Notes: generated from the sequence alone by a model not told the origin. 9,232 nucleotides of DNA from Hyphococcus sp. (GCA_021604605.1 BQJH01000107.1:1-9232); one strand, 5' to 3'. Positions 1 to 5,849 are shown, counted from the first letter of the stretch. Translations and numbers: made by a program.

Positions 1-595
1 ACTTGGTTGGGCGCGAGGAAGGAACGTTCACATCAGCAAATTCAACTGTTGTCACAAGTCCTGCTAAAGGCGTTGGTACAGCGATGACGGGAGCAGCGTT
101 TGCCGTCGGCGACCCGCCGCAGGGGCGTGTTGGCGCATTGTTAAGTGCGTTGCTTTTATTTCTATGGGTATTCTTTAGCACTGCATACATTGTTGTAAAA
201 CCGGAAAAATGACTTCCGTCAACTAGGCTTCCCGACCCGCCTGGGGCGACTTTGCCAACTGCGGCGCGTGCGCGCCCATCATTTGTAATGATCCTGATGA
301 GTGCGCTTTTACGGGAGTTGTATTGACGCGCTAAAGCGTTCGCTTGTTTTAATAAGGCATCAAGAGACGCGCGGTCACCGGATTTATCATTGGCGTGGGG
401 CGCCTTGCAGTATGACTTTTTGATTGCAAATGAACTTATTTGATTTTGAATGTTCGCCATATTCGTTTGAATCTCACCAAGCTTCGTAAAATGAAACAGG
501 GCTTGATTGGTGTCGGCATAGGCGACAGTTGAATTTGTTAGGCCGACAAATAATGCCATAAAAGCGAAGATTGCTTGCTTGAATGCGTGGGGCAT
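1..595 (-). CDS. Exported protein of unknown function, 3' end beyond the window
   Basis: I do not recognise the family. The minus-strand frame stays open from an ATG at 595 to the left edge, giving 198 visible residues with no stop. The N-terminus reads as a classical Sec signal peptide: MPHAFKQ, then a hydrophobic stretch IFAFMALFVGL, then A-Y-A before D28. Residues about 33-58 and 76-95 look helical and Gln/Asn-rich (KLGEIQTNMANIQNQIS; LDALLKQANALARQYNSRK). The remainder is basic and Gly/Pro-rich, with only two Cys in view (63 and 159), so a periplasmic or surface location is likely. The ribosome binding site AGGAG (604-608) lies 8 bases before the ATG. A second in-frame ATG at 679 also has AGGAG (687-691, spacing 7) and would add 28 residues; I prefer 595 because it gives a normal signal peptide. 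It follows the CsgG-family gene on the same strand, so it may be its cargo or partner; this is inference. Confidence 0.72.
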   Translation of the reverse strand, partial: MPHAFKQAIFAFMALFVGLTNSTVAYADTNQALFHFTKLGEIQTNMANIQNQISSFAIKKSYCKAPHANDKSGDRASLDALLKQANALARQYNSRKSALIRIITNDGRARAAVGKVAPGGSGSLVDGSHFSGFTTMYAVLKNTHRNKSNALNNAPTRPCGGSPTANAAPVIAVPTPLAGLVTTVEFADVNVPSSRPTK

Positions 596-686
596 TTTTT
601 TCTCTCCTGTTCGTTTTTTCAGGAACAATATTTTTTGAATTGTAGACAATGGCTGGGCTGTAAGAGTGAGCGCTGTCATGAGGTTT

Positions 687-691
687 CTCCT
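687..691 (-). promoter_or_regulatory. Second ribosome binding site, serving an alternative upstream ATG at 679
   Basis: The minus strand carries AGGAG seven bases before an ATG at 679, in frame with the exported protein starting at 595 and with no stop between. Both start regions share the octamer ACAGGAGA (686-693 here, and again just upstream of 595). Either the protein has two N-termini or one site is not used. The upstream form would have a long, Lys-rich extension in front of the signal peptide. Confidence 0.5.
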
Positions 692-705
692 GTCAAAAGG
701 CGTAA

Positions 706-734
706 CCGCCCGGCGCGATACGCACGCCGGGCGG
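706..734 (-). terminator. GC-rich 10-bp perfect hairpin between two minus-strand genes, possible attenuator or weak terminator
   Basis: The arms CCGCCCGGCG (706-715) and CGCCGGGCGG (725-734) are perfectly complementary with a 9-base loop. Read on the minus strand, the stem is followed by TTACGCC and then only TTTT, so it is not a strong intrinsic terminator. It lies 10 bases after the stop of the CsgG-family gene and about 27 bases before the first possible start of the next gene. Partial termination, or protection of the upstream message from 3' decay, are both plausible. Confidence 0.5.
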
Positions 735-737
735 CCT

Positions 738-756
738 GGGGCTGTTACTCAGCCCC
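738..756 (-). repeat. 7-bp hairpin containing the stop codon of the CsgG-family gene
   Basis: GGGGCTG (738-744) and CAGCCCC (750-756) flank a 5-base loop that includes the TAA stop (745-747). It sits immediately beside the 706-734 hairpin, so the message would carry two stable stems in a row. There is no T-run directly after it. It may be chance within a GC-rich gene end, or part of a compound 3' structure. Confidence 0.4.
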
Positions 757-1800
757 GGACGCTCCCCCAAGCTGGGCAAGCTGTGGATTGGTGAAAGTCA
801 GAATGTCGCCGGAAAGCGGTTCGGTCATGGCGCTGAACTCTGCACGGGCGTATTGGTCGGCGACACTTGAGATTGTGGCGCGGCCAATTTCCGCTTTTTC
901 CATACCGAGGGTGGCGCCGGTGATAGGGTCGGTGATTTGTTCAATCACACGGTAGATCTTCAAGCTGTCGCCTGCTTTCAAACCTGCGTCGGCGCCAACA
1001 TTCACGTAAAGCGTGTTTGCACTGACTTGCGCCACATGGGCTGACCAGGATTTGTTGCGAAGGCTTTGGGTGATGCGTTGTGATGCTTCGGCGATGGCGC
1101 CGCGGGCTGCATCTCCGAGCGGAGTGTTTTCAAAAGTGTTCCCGCCGACATTCAAACCGCTCTTGGAGGCTGAGACGGCGATAGACCGGCTTTTGACTTT
1201 CCTTGTAACCGGGAAACTGTCGACGATCTCACCGCTCGTTGCGTCGATGACTTGAAAATCAATCGAGACGCGGCCGGTGCGTGATTGTGGACTAATGCCG
1301 CCCAGAATGCCGCCGACGCTGCCGCCGATAGAGAGGCCGCCGCCGCTTTCAGCAAGGGTGAAATCCGTGACACTGGCGCGAACAAGATATTGTGCGCCGA
1401 CAAGTTGGCCGGAGCGCGCCGTTCGGGCTGCAGTCAGACCACTTTCGGATAGCTGCTGCTCATAAAGAGCGGCGTCGAGATGGCTGCGGTTGGCGAGGCG
1501 GAACTGCCCGGTGTTAGCGAGTTCCGTTTCCAACATCGCGGCGAGGCCGCCGCCGGCATTCCAGCCGCCATATTGAGCGAAGAATGCGCCCGTTGCGCCA
1601 AAATCGACGACGGCGACAGATTTCTTAGGGCCCTGACGAACCTGGCTGTATCCGGCGTCGGAAACGGTGGCATTGCCAGTTTGTGCGCCAAATTCCTGGG
1701 CTGAGGCTGGGTTTGCCGCGAAAGTCAGCGAAAGAGCGGCGATGGCTGCGATTGAAGTGGATTTAAGCAACTTGCGGGCTGTTGATGTCGTGGTTGTCAT
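745..1800 (-). CDS. CsgG/HfaB-family outer-membrane secretion protein, non-lipoprotein form
   Basis: This 351-residue protein fits the CsgG family, whose known members form oligomeric outer-membrane pores for curli or holdfast-anchor export. A signal peptide spans about 1-34 (hydrophobic STSIAAIAALSLTFAANPASAQ). The CsgG-like core starts at KKSVAVVDFGATG (59-71) and continues through ELANTGQFRLANRSHLDAALYEQQLSESG (93-121) and GAQYLVRASVTDF (135-147) to about 250. A Gly-rich segment (153-169) and VTRKVKSRSIAVSASKSG (198-215) sit where CsgG has its two membrane beta-hairpins. Residues about 253-336 (LYVNVGADAGLKAGDSLKIYR; IGRATISSV) resemble the C-terminal domain of flagellar assembly protein FlgT. 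The protein has no Cys at all, so the lipid anchor of classical CsgG is missing. The start is supported by GGAGAG (1807-1812), 6 bases before the ATG. The next gene on this strand is a secreted protein. No curli subunit or other csg gene is visible. Confidence 0.82.
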   Translation of the reverse strand: MTTTTSTARKLLKSTSIAAIAALSLTFAANPASAQEFGAQTGNATVSDAGYSQVRQGPKKSVAVVDFGATGAFFAQYGGWNAGGGLAAMLETELANTGQFRLANRSHLDAALYEQQLSESGLTAARTARSGQLVGAQYLVRASVTDFTLAESGGGLSIGGSVGGILGGISPQSRTGRVSIDFQVIDATSGEIVDSFPVTRKVKSRSIAVSASKSGLNVGGNTFENTPLGDAARGAIAEASQRITQSLRNKSWSAHVAQVSANTLYVNVGADAGLKAGDSLKIYRVIEQITDPITGATLGMEKAEIGRATISSVADQYARAEFSAMTEPLSGDILTFTNPQLAQLGGASGAE

Positions 1801-1877
1801 TGGGGTCTCTCCGTAGCTGGGCGCCGCTAGGGCGTAGTTGATTACGAAGATGAAGGTAGCTGTCCCTTTGAAAACTG

Positions 1878-1897
1878 CCTGTGCGCAGGCGCACAGG
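1878..1897. promoter_or_regulatory. 20-bp palindrome, copy 1 of 2: candidate operator
   Basis: The sequence CCTGTGCGC-AG-GCGCACAGG has perfect 9-base arms around a 2-base centre. It lies 78 bases upstream of the CsgG-family start and about 50 bases before the promoter of the plus-strand operon. Neither side has a T-run, so it does not look like a terminator. A near-identical copy (17 of 20 positions) lies at 5688-5707 in front of the small membrane peptide gene. This arrangement fits a dimeric regulator; I cannot name which. Confidence 0.55.
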
Positions 1898-1939
1898 GTT
1901 AACTGGTTTATGGAAATTAGGGCTGTTGGGGCCTGAAAA

Positions 1940-1967
1940 TGCCTACGTGACGGGGCTTTCGTAGGCA
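1940..1967. promoter_or_regulatory. 28-bp inverted repeat across the right-facing promoter: candidate operator
   Basis: TGCCTACG (1940-1947) and CGTAGGCA (1960-1967) are perfect 8-base arms separated by 12 bases. The repeat covers the proposed -35 element and nearly all of the spacer, ending three bases before the -10 element. A protein bound here would be expected to block RNA polymerase. It differs in sequence from the 1878-1897 palindrome, so two regulators may meet in this 226-base divergent region. Confidence 0.45.
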
Positions 1968-1975
1968 GCTATAGT
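1947..1975 (+). promoter_or_regulatory. Sigma-70-like promoter for the FecR-like/CHASE2 cyclase/M48 operon
   Basis: GTGACG (1947-1952, 4 of 6 consensus bases) and TATAGT (1970-1975, 5 of 6) are separated by exactly 17 bases. Transcription would begin near 1982, giving a leader of about 45 bases before the ATG at 2027. The leader contains a strong GGAGG site (2014-2018). The prediction rests on sequence alone. Confidence 0.5.
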
Positions 1976-2026
1976 TACTGAATTCCGGCCTGAGCGTGAA
2001 AACGCAAAATTGGGGAGGCGAGATCA

Positions 2027-2719
2027 ATGTTTTCCAAGAGCGTTGCCAGTTTAGCAATCATATCCAGCGCCTTTATAGGGCAGGCTTACGCAGAGGATCG
2101 CCCTTTAGGCTTGGTCGAGCACATCAATGCTGCTCCCGGCGCGACCTTGCAGCCTTTTGATTATGTCTATGAGAATGACAAAATCGATTTACGCCCCAGT
2201 GGGCAATTGTTGATTGCTTATTTTGATCGCTGCGAAGTCGAGAGCTTTAATGGCGGTCTGGTGAAGATCAAATCGCAAGGCGCCAAAGTCAGTAAAGGCG
2301 GCACATCGGCAAAGGGCCCGCGCGCCTGTCAAACCGCTTCACTCGCACTTTCACAAGAGGCGCGCGAAGCCGGGGCCGCCGTAAAACGCGTCACACCCTT
2401 TCCAGAAGAAGAGTGGAGGGAAGTCTCAATAGCGGTTGGAACGCCTCGATTTATTTGGCCGTCAACCAGCGGCGGCGCTGCAGCTTCTGTTAGCGTTTAT
2501 CTTCTTGAAGCGGACCCCACAGAGCTCGTATGGCAGGGAACAACAACAGACAATCATCTGAGTTACCCTGAAGACGCACCAGCCTTAAAACCGGGTATGC
2601 CTTATAAGGCGACGGTGTCTTATAATGGTAAGGTGCAAAGCGCGATGGTGTTTTCTTATGATCCGGGGCTTAATCTTCCTGATAGCCTGCTAACGACAGC
2701 CGTTCCTCTTGGTCTTTAA
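2027..2719 (+). CDS. Secreted FecR-like protein paired with a CHASE2 cyclase
   Basis: This 230-residue protein begins with a Sec signal peptide (MFSKSVASLAIISSAFIGQAYA, cleavage after A22). Residues about 28-92 read like a FecR-type domain: LVEHINAAPGATLQPFDYVYENDKI, then DLRPSGQLLIAYFDRCEV, then GLVKIKSQGAKV. Residues about 137-210 look like an Ig-like beta domain with the pattern P-R-F-I-W-P, L-V-W-Q-G-T, L-S-Y-P and L-K-P-G-M-P-Y-K-A-T-V. Cys69 and Cys101 could form a disulfide. The ATG at 2027 follows GGGGAGG with 8 bases from GGAGG, which fixes the start well. Its last codons overlap the CHASE2 cyclase gene, implying coupled translation. FecR-domain proteins commonly sit beside CHASE2 cyclases; a role as periplasmic partner or ligand-binding subunit is inference. 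FecR similarity is judged by eye and is moderate. Confidence 0.7.
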   Translation: MFSKSVASLAIISSAFIGQAYAEDRPLGLVEHINAAPGATLQPFDYVYENDKIDLRPSGQLLIAYFDRCEVESFNGGLVKIKSQGAKVSKGGTSAKGPRACQTASLALSQEAREAGAAVKRVTPFPEEEWREVSIAVGTPRFIWPSTSGGAAASVSVYLLEADPTELVWQGTTTDNHLSYPEDAPALKPGMPYKATVSYNGKVQSAMVFSYDPGLNLPDSLLTTAVPLGL

Positions 2720-4607
2720 AACAAACGCGCCACCCGCCGCTAGTCTGCGCGCCAAACAATACCGCTTTCCTTTTGCGGCGGCTCTTTGTTTTCTGTTTTC
2801 GATTATTATCGCGTCGCCTCTAAGTCATTACACAACCCGGCTTGGTGGAGACTTTTTGTTGCCGCAAGCGGTTACGTTGAAAAAAGAAAATCCCGATCAA
2901 GAGCCATCGGCAATCGCTTTAATTGTCATCGATGAAGTGACGCATAACACGCCGCCTTTTTCTGAAATCCCGGAAGTGGCCTGGACACCGTATCTAGGGG
3001 AGGTGATCAGCGCCTTACATGAAGTTGATCCGTTGGTGATCGGGCTCGATATGATCTTTCCTAAGACGATTGCGACGCAGAGTCTGGCGCCGGGATATGA
3101 CAGGCCGTTTCTACAGTCGTTAGCGAGAGCGGGTAGAAACGGCAAACTCGTCATTAGTGAAGCGCGCCTTTCAGAAACACCAATTAAACCCTATCCCGGG
3201 CAGGTGTTGGCGATTGGCGGTGGTGACAATGTCAGGCCGGTTCACTTAACGCCGGATAACGACAATATTGTGCGCCGTCATCCGGCTTTTCTGCCGTTAG
3301 AGGGTGGCGGCGCCGTTCATTCTTTTGCCGCTGAATTGAGTGCGCGGGCTGGGGTAAGCCCGAAGGATGACGCACTGATCGATTTTACAGCGTCCGTGAA
3401 CGAATTTCCGACCTACCGTTTTTCCGATATTTATGAGTGTTTAAAGAGCGGCGATAAAACCGCACTTGGTCTGTTTAAAAACAAGATCGTTTTAATCGGA
3501 ACAGCATTGGATATTGAAGATCGCCATGTCGCGGCGAACCGCTTGCAGCGCAATAAAGACTTTCCAATTCTGTCTTCACCATGTGGCGGGGAAGATCGTG
3601 CGCCAGAACAACTTGTCAGGGCTTCAACAGCAGGCGTGTTTATTGAAGCGCGCGCTGTACAGACATTCTTGAAAAGCTCTCAACCGACATTATTGAACTG
3701 GGTTATGTCTTTCTTGATTTCAATTATAATACTTTCACTCTCCACTTTCATGTTTTTGCGTTTGAACCCCTTACTGGGCTTAATTGGATTGTTGCTGGCG
3801 TCTTTGACGCTTTATTTTGTCAGCGCTCAGTTGCTTGCGGCCGGATTTCTTGTGCCGTTTTTGCCATGGTTATTGGCGATGGGCTTATTGTTTATCGGGG
3901 CCTACAGTTACCGCGTTGTCCTTGAGGGCCAATCAAAAAGGTGGGTAACGCACGCTTTTCGTCATTATCTTAGCCCAACGCTCGTGGCGCAACTTGCAGA
4001 ACAACCTGAAGCATTGCGTCTCAGTGGCGAGCGTCGACGCGTTGCGGTTCTTTTTGCAGACCTTGCCGGGTTTACCAGCACCAGTGAACAGATGGCGGGT
4101 GAGCCGGAAGTGTTGGTTGAATATCTAAATGAGTTTTTTCAGATCATGACGGCGCAGATTGAGCGACATGATGGCTATGTCGATAAATTTATCGGTGATG
4201 CAGTGATGGGGGTTTGGGGCGCGCCAATAGAGATTGATAACCCGGAAGAGAAAGCCGCAGAAGCTGCACTGGCTTGCGCCAAGGCCGTCGCTGATTGGAA
4301 CAATACAGTAGAAAACGATCTACGTTTAAAGATCAGGATCGGCGTCAGCGCGGGTGAAGTGATAGCCGGTAATTTAGGGTCGCGCTCACGGTTTAATTAT
4401 ACTGTGATCGGGAATGCAGTGAACCGCGCCGCGCGCCTTGAGCAGGAAAACAAACGCTTTGGCACGGTTGTTTTGGTTGATGAGCACATTGTGAAGCGCC
4501 TTCCCAATAGCGCGGCCGTGCGTTTGCTGGATGAAACCTCTTTGCGGGGGCAGCAAAAGTCGACAAAAATCTATGAATTAGAAGGCGATACCTTAGGCGT
4601 ATCGTAG
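2709..4607 (+). CDS. CHASE2-domain class III adenylate cyclase
   Basis: The predicted reaction is ATP to cAMP plus pyrophosphate, driven by a periplasmic signal. The order in 632 residues is: a first membrane span (about 20-37), a periplasmic CHASE2 domain (about 38-325, with IALIVIDEVT near 69-78 and VIGLDMIFP near 110-118), three closely spaced spans (about 329-350, 353-373, 377-400), a linker with FRHYLSPTLVAQL (417-429), and the cyclase domain (about 442-625). All six residues expected of an active class III enzyme are visible: metal Asp451 (FADLAGFT) and Asp497 (GDAVM), adenine-selecting Lys493 (DKF) and Thr565 (YTVIG), and transition-state Asn572 and Arg576 (VNRAARLE). Thr rather than Asp at the second selectivity position suggests class IIIb. 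The start is TTG at 2709, overlapping the previous gene by 11 bases. No other good start precedes the first span, and TAA at 2691 closes the frame upstream. There is no clear ribosome binding site, so translation is probably coupled. Confidence 0.93.
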   Translation: MVFKTNAPPAASLRAKQYRFPFAAALCFLFSIIIASPLSHYTTRLGGDFLLPQAVTLKKENPDQEPSAIALIVIDEVTHNTPPFSEIPEVAWTPYLGEVISALHEVDPLVIGLDMIFPKTIATQSLAPGYDRPFLQSLARAGRNGKLVISEARLSETPIKPYPGQVLAIGGGDNVRPVHLTPDNDNIVRRHPAFLPLEGGGAVHSFAAELSARAGVSPKDDALIDFTASVNEFPTYRFSDIYECLKSGDKTALGLFKNKIVLIGTALDIEDRHVAANRLQRNKDFPILSSPCGGEDRAPEQLVRASTAGVFIEARAVQTFLKSSQPTLLNWVMSFLISIIILSLSTFMFLRLNPLLGLIGLLLASLTLYFVSAQLLAAGFLVPFLPWLLAMGLLFIGAYSYRVVLEGQSKRWVTHAFRHYLSPTLVAQLAEQPEALRLSGERRRVAVLFADLAGFTSTSEQMAGEPEVLVEYLNEFFQIMTAQIERHDGYVDKFIGDAVMGVWGAPIEIDNPEEKAAEAALACAKAVADWNNTVENDLRLKIRIGVSAGEVIAGNLGSRSRFNYTVIGNAVNRAARLEQENKRFGTVVLVDEHIVKRLPNSAAVRLLDETSLRGQQKSTKIYELEGDTLGVS

Positions 4608-4677
4608 AAAAAGGCGGGTTAATTGCCCTTTCGAGAAAAGTTTGCCATTCTTGGGGAAGATTGACGCGGGGAGCGCC

Positions 4678-5592
4678 GTGACGAAAATCGATACAAATCT
4701 GATAGACCGGCGTGCTGCTGTTGCAGGCATATTAGGCCTTTCGCTTGGCTCGGCCAGTACGAGCGCTGTGGCGCAGATAAAACTCGACCTTGGCACGCTT
4801 GGCGATATTGGCCGCATGTTAAAGGGCGTCAATCTCAAAGAGCAGGATGAAATTGATTTTGGCAACCAGCTGTTTGGCGCCTTGATTGACACGATGGGCG
4901 GTCGCTATCGCAACTCAAGCGCCCAGTCAGCAATTTCAAAAATCGCAACCACACTATTTGAAACATCCTTGCGTGAGGCGTTTGGATGGGAAGTTGTCAT
5001 CGTCGACAATAATGAAGTCAATGCATGGGCGTTGCCGGGCGGTAAGCTTGGTGTCAACAAAGGCCTGTTGCGGTATGTCGACAATGAAGATGAACTGGCG
5101 GCAGTCATCGCTCATGAGATGGGGCATTCGGAACTCAGTCACGCTGCAAAGGAAATGCGCAAAAAAGCTTTCTACGCAGGTCTTTCAACAGCGGCGCAGG
5201 CGGCTGCAATATCGGCTACAGATAAAAATACTCGCCTGGGGACGGCTGCCGGGATGAAAAGTATTGAGTTGCCGATGTTGCGTCTTGTTGCGTCCGGTTA
5301 TTCGCGCAGTCTTGAGGAAGAGGCGGATAATCACATCCTCAATGTTTTCGCCAAGACTGGATATAATGTCGCTAGAGGGGCTGGCTTCTATGAAACATTA
5401 TTGGAGTTAATCCCGCGCAAGTCGAAAGGGACGACGTCGCTTTTTGCGGGCCATCCCGAAACGCAAAAACGCCTGGCTTCATTACGCCAAGCAGGGGAGG
5501 GCGTCGCGCCTGCTAAAACCCATTCTTCGGGGTTTGAGTTTTTTGCCCTGAAAGAGACATTCCCGACCCGGAAAATATATAAACGGCAGTGA
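4678..5592 (+). CDS. Exported M48-family zinc metallopeptidase with Tat-like leader
   Basis: With the GTG start at 4678 the protein has 304 residues. The leader (MTKIDTNLIDRRAAVAGILGLSLGSASTSAVAQ) has paired arginines, a hydrophobic run and an A-V-A-Q cleavage site, which resembles a Tat signal although it lacks a full S/T-R-R-x-F-L-K motif. The M48 signature is clear: VNAWALPGGKLGVNKGLL (114-131), zinc motif HEMGH (146-150), third ligand in EEEAD (Glu213), and the C-terminal GHPETQKRLASL (258-269) typical of BepA/LoiP-like periplasmic members. It lacks a TPR region like that of BepA. Family members degrade or assist folding of outer-membrane proteins. GGGGAG (4668-4673) lies 4 bases before GTG. 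A TTG at 4642 would add 12 residues but has a weaker site and puts the arginines further from the start. It lies 70 bases after the cyclase stop and is probably in the same transcript. Confidence 0.88.
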   Translation: MTKIDTNLIDRRAAVAGILGLSLGSASTSAVAQIKLDLGTLGDIGRMLKGVNLKEQDEIDFGNQLFGALIDTMGGRYRNSSAQSAISKIATTLFETSLREAFGWEVVIVDNNEVNAWALPGGKLGVNKGLLRYVDNEDELAAVIAHEMGHSELSHAAKEMRKKAFYAGLSTAAQAAAISATDKNTRLGTAAGMKSIELPMLRLVASGYSRSLEEEADNHILNVFAKTGYNVARGAGFYETLLELIPRKSKGTTSLFAGHPETQKRLASLRQAGEGVAPAKTHSSGFEFFALKETFPTRKIYKRQ

Positions 5593-5599
5593 AGTAATT

Positions 5600-5617
5600 T
5601 GCTGACGCCAGCATTTT
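5600..5617 (+). terminator. Weak hairpin plus T-run after the M48 peptidase gene
   Basis: TGCTG (5600-5604) and CAGCA (5609-5613) form a 5-bp stem with a 4-base loop, followed directly by TTTT (5614-5617). It starts 8 bases after the peptidase stop, the right place for the end of the operon. The short stem and T-run make it a weak terminator at best. Confidence 0.35.
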
Positions 5618-5687
5618 GCGCGACACGAGATTTATATAATCATCTGAAATACAACGAATATTCTGATTTTTTCTGAATATGACTTCG

Positions 5688-5707
5688 CCTGTGCGTGGGC
5701 GCACAGC
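5688..5707. promoter_or_regulatory. Palindrome, copy 2 of 2: candidate operator before the 27-residue peptide gene
   Basis: CTGTGCG (5689-5695) and CGCACAG (5700-5706) are perfect 7-base arms around TGGG. The 20 bases from 5688 match copy 1 (1878-1897) at 17 positions, and two of the three differences fall in the centre. It lies about 60 bases upstream of the ATG at 5766, compared with 78 bases upstream of the CsgG-family gene for copy 1. There is no T-run on either side. I could not identify a convincing -35/-10 pair nearby. Confidence 0.55.
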
Positions 5708-5765
5708 TGATAGCTCCATCCGCTCCTAAGCTGCTCTCAATTGATCAGCACACAGGAGCAAGGCA

Positions 5766-5849
5766 ATGGTGGAAGTAGTTTTAATCGGGTTTATCGCAGT
5801 TGTGTCAGTATTGGGTGTCTCAAGCCTTTTTGTTCCCGGCATTCGCTAA
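5766..5849 (+). CDS. 27-residue single-span membrane peptide, unknown function
   Basis: The reading frame encodes MVEVVLIGFIAVVSVLGVSS followed by LFVPGIR and a TAA stop. Residues 3-23 are almost entirely hydrophobic, so the product should be a one-span inner-membrane peptide with a short C-terminal tail ending in Arg. Support for translation is good: AGGAG (5756-5760) lies 5 bases before the ATG in the context ACACAGGAGCAAGGCA. The frame stands alone in an intergenic region with no larger gene on either strand. The candidate operator at 5688-5707 lies upstream. It could act like other bacterial single-span micropeptides that bind membrane complexes, or like a type I toxin, though no antisense antitoxin is evident. 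I do not recognise a family. Confidence 0.55.
   Translation: MVEVVLIGFIAVVSVLGVSSLFVPGIR

Noticed and set aside
3..212. 69-residue plus-strand reading frame at the left edge
   Set aside because: It lies antisense to a longer minus-strand frame that has a signal peptide and a strong ribosome binding site; the plus frame has neither a convincing initiation site nor recognisable content until a chance hydrophobic stretch.
575..955. 126-residue plus-strand reading frame
   Set aside because: It overlaps the start of one minus-strand gene, the intergenic hairpins and the end of the CsgG-family gene. Its composition is that of a shadow frame.
1896..1912. Possible CtrA site (TTAACC on the minus strand beside the palindrome)
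   Set aside because: Only one half-site is convincing; the second half at the required spacing is missing.
4886..5257. 123-residue plus-strand frame inside the peptidase gene
   Set aside because: It is fully contained in the M48 gene in another frame and reads as a frame-shifted shadow, rich in Arg, Lys and Gln with no domain.
5635..5640. Perfect TATAAT as the promoter of the small peptide gene
   Set aside because: No acceptable -35 hexamer is found at 15-19 bases upstream, and the site is 125 bases from the start codon with the palindrome in between.
5689..5706. Palindrome read as a terminator for the M48 gene
   Set aside because: No T-run follows on either strand, and the same sequence occurs upstream of another gene, which fits an operator better.
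5513..5719. 68-residue minus-strand frame across the end of the peptidase gene
   Set aside because: No ribosome binding site of note, overlaps the candidate palindrome and the peptidase C-terminus, and shows no domain.
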